Shown: positions 62,188-64,000 of the stretch, piece after piece
How the letters are laid out: each line of letters starts with the position of its first letter
Numbering within the stretch: position 1 is the stretch's first letter
NCBI GenBank assembly: GCA_003255025.1
Contig: QANY01002466.1
Location: forward strand, 248,001-312,000
Source of the DNA: Datisca glomerata
Lineage: Eukaryota > Streptophyta > Magnoliopsida > Cucurbitales > Datiscaceae
Reading direction: 5' to 3'
DNA length: 64,000 nucleotides
Program-made: the position numbers and the translations under genes
Notes under the pieces: model-generated
What the model was told of the DNA's origin: nothing
The model's input: the letters and a program-made list of their open reading frames with translations, nothing else
The model's database searches: none

Positions 62188-62640
62188 GTACTATAACAAA
62201 AAAACGCTACGATAGCAGCCAAAAAATGCTATCGTAGTATTTTCATAAAAGTGTACCTAATAAAAAAATATTTTTTGTTTTTCTAAACGCTATCTTTGTC
62301 AACGTTATTAAAAGTCCCGACCCTACCATAGCGTTTTTTCGCCACTATCAAAACACTTTTTATAGCGTTTTTAACGCTATAGTAGACGTATCATAGCATT
62401 TTTTCAATGCTGTTAAAGATTTTTCGTAGCATTTTTTCAACACTTGGCAGACTTACCAAGCATTTTTCCAATGCTATGACAGGACTTACCATAGCGCTTT
62501 TTCAATGCTATGGTAGACAAATGATAGCATTTATCAACCAAAAGTAAAATCTTACCATAGCATTTTCTAAACGCTGTCAAAGACTTTTCATAGCATTTTT
62601 ATGCTATATGATGTGCAACATCTTGTTTTTATAAGCTTTT
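62188..62640 (+). mobile_element. CACTA-like terminus with ATAGCGTTTTT subterminal repeats
   Basis: Begins TACTATAACAAAAAAACGC (a CACTACAACAAAAACGC-like terminus with the first base changed). It continues with at least twelve copies of GCTATNGTAG / CATAGCGTTTTTTC in both orientations to about 62,610. This pattern is typical of a widespread plant CACTA family. The opposite end is not in the window. Confidence 0.65.
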
Positions 62641-64000
62641 TTTGCATTACCTATTCTTGCCATTGTACAAACTTAAAAAATAATATTTTGACAAAATATC
62701 AAAAAATAATAGCATCACATAACTTTTTATTTTATTATTCAAAATTGTTACAAACTATTGTCCGCTAAAAATTATAGTTTAAATGATAAATACATATTGA
62801 TTTTTATATAAAATAAGCAAAAGTAATATCCTAAGAGAAGGATTAAAATCTAGTATGACTCCAAATCTAATTATGAAGCTTCAAAAACTGATGTCGAGAT
62901 AACATGTGGCTTGCTTACTTCTGTTGACTTTGTTTTAAAGTATAATTGTAACTGCAGATTTTTAAATAATCTAGAAAAATAAAGAATTCATTTATACAAA
63001 CGGAATCTAGAAAATAATGAGGAAAATATACTATTCAATATAATATGACTAAAGAGAAATAAATTGAGTAAAATAATCATTAATGATTAATAAATCTAAC
63101 GTACAAAAACAAATCAACACTCAACACTAATCTATGAGCTTTTGCTCCCCACCCTAAAAATCCAATCCAAGTTTTGCTCCCTCAATTCAATCATTTTGCT
63201 CCCTATGAAACATTTACAAACAAATAACAGAATAAAAAAGAATAACCACAAAATATCTAAGAAGCACATTCCTCAAGAGTGGTTAAAATAATTCTAAGCT
63301 AGCTCATTTAGTACTAAAAGAATGATTAAGCTAGCTGATCTTATTTAAGATATTAATAAATTCCAATCTTTAAACACCCAAAATAGTAGCATAAAAGATA
63401 CATAATTCTAGACATGTTTAACACTTCAATAAACAACAATCGATCCAATAATTGCAATTGTGTCTATAACACAACCCCACTAAGAATTGCAAGTGTCTTA
63501 TGCTATTGGTATAACTGAACTACTATCAGTATATGTTGACACCTATCGCTTCGTTAAACTACAATGCTCCGTTAAACCTTTGACGAAAAGGGGTAAAGCC
63601 AGATATTGAGATACTCCTGCTAATCATTCAAAATCAACCAGCAACAAGTTATAAGAGAGAAACTATGCAGTGAACATTAAAGTCCACTCTATGCTTTATA
63701 TTGAACTGTGGTATAATAAGGTCTTCCAAAGTAATAGAACAATGCTTTTAATTTTTGATTAATGAGTTCCTAAGATCTTCCAATGTAATACAAAATAGTC
63801 ATGTTTGAAGCAACAAATTAGGAATACAACATTCACATGCCACACAAGCTATTATCCTTTGTTTTTCACAACTATACAACATAATAATTTTCAACAGATA
63901 AGTGACGGATGAACTCGAGTAAACCCAATGTCATTAGAGACGCTCAATTTTCTGGGAACATTTATGTCAATGTACATATCCACGTTGCATGCAAACATAT
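62641..64000. other. No gene seen; possibly interior of the CACTA-like element
   Basis: AT-rich and non-coding. No transposase motifs on either strand. Confidence 0.45.

Overview
This is a plant nuclear genome window, most likely from a eudicot. It is AT-rich, and its two intact genes have many short exons with GT-AG introns and encode plant-specific families. Most of the rest is degenerate plant transposable elements. I found no CRISPR array, rRNA or functional tRNA gene.

Genes. The gene-bearing core is 24.1-35.5 kb and holds two convergent genes. SHH1 (+ strand, 24,099-28,889, nine exons, 243 aa) has a homeodomain plus a SAWADEE domain, the chromatin reader that recruits Pol IV in RNA-directed DNA methylation. 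The other gene (- strand, 31,587-35,511, sixteen coding exons, at least 597 aa) is a MUT9-like / HD16-type casein kinase 1. Both models close in frame at every exon junction. The kinase N-terminus is unresolved. SHH1 has a GC-AG intron and a SINE in intron 6.

Left flank. 1-5.69 kb is a decayed L1-type LINE (- strand). 6.7-20.3 kb is gene-poor: families of a 21-bp repeat with a CTTGAAG-T-CTTCAAG core, a ~990-bp tandem duplication, an acidic TE-like ORF (11.0-11.6 kb), and a probable solo Copia-type LTR (14.0-16.2 kb). 21.5-23.9 kb is a transposon-like element with long terminal inverted repeats around a dead plant-mobile-domain (PMD) gene. It ends about 240 bp before the SHH1 start codon.

Right flank. 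A 410-bp hAT MITE (36,236-36,645) has an 8-bp target duplication. From 36.8 to about 59 kb I infer one nest. The host is a Mutator-like element with a transposase remnant (+) and a ULP1-type protease remnant (-), spread among arrays of a palindrome (TACTTGAAGGGTTCAAGTA core). A CACTA element end (37,205) with amplified exon and minisatellite units (37.9-42.1 kb) has interrupted it. A Ty1/Copia retrotransposon (49,172-58,537), with two ~1.86-kb LTRs and a perfect AATCT target duplication, has also inserted. A further CACTA-like end lies at 62.2 kb.

The most unusual feature is the palindromic 83-bp tandem array inside the MULE/ULP element (46.7-47.6 kb, with satellite clusters). Neighbouring units are reverse complements, so a transcript could fold into a run of ~23-bp hairpins. 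The 21-bp palindromic family on the left has a similar design. A link to small RNAs is speculation.
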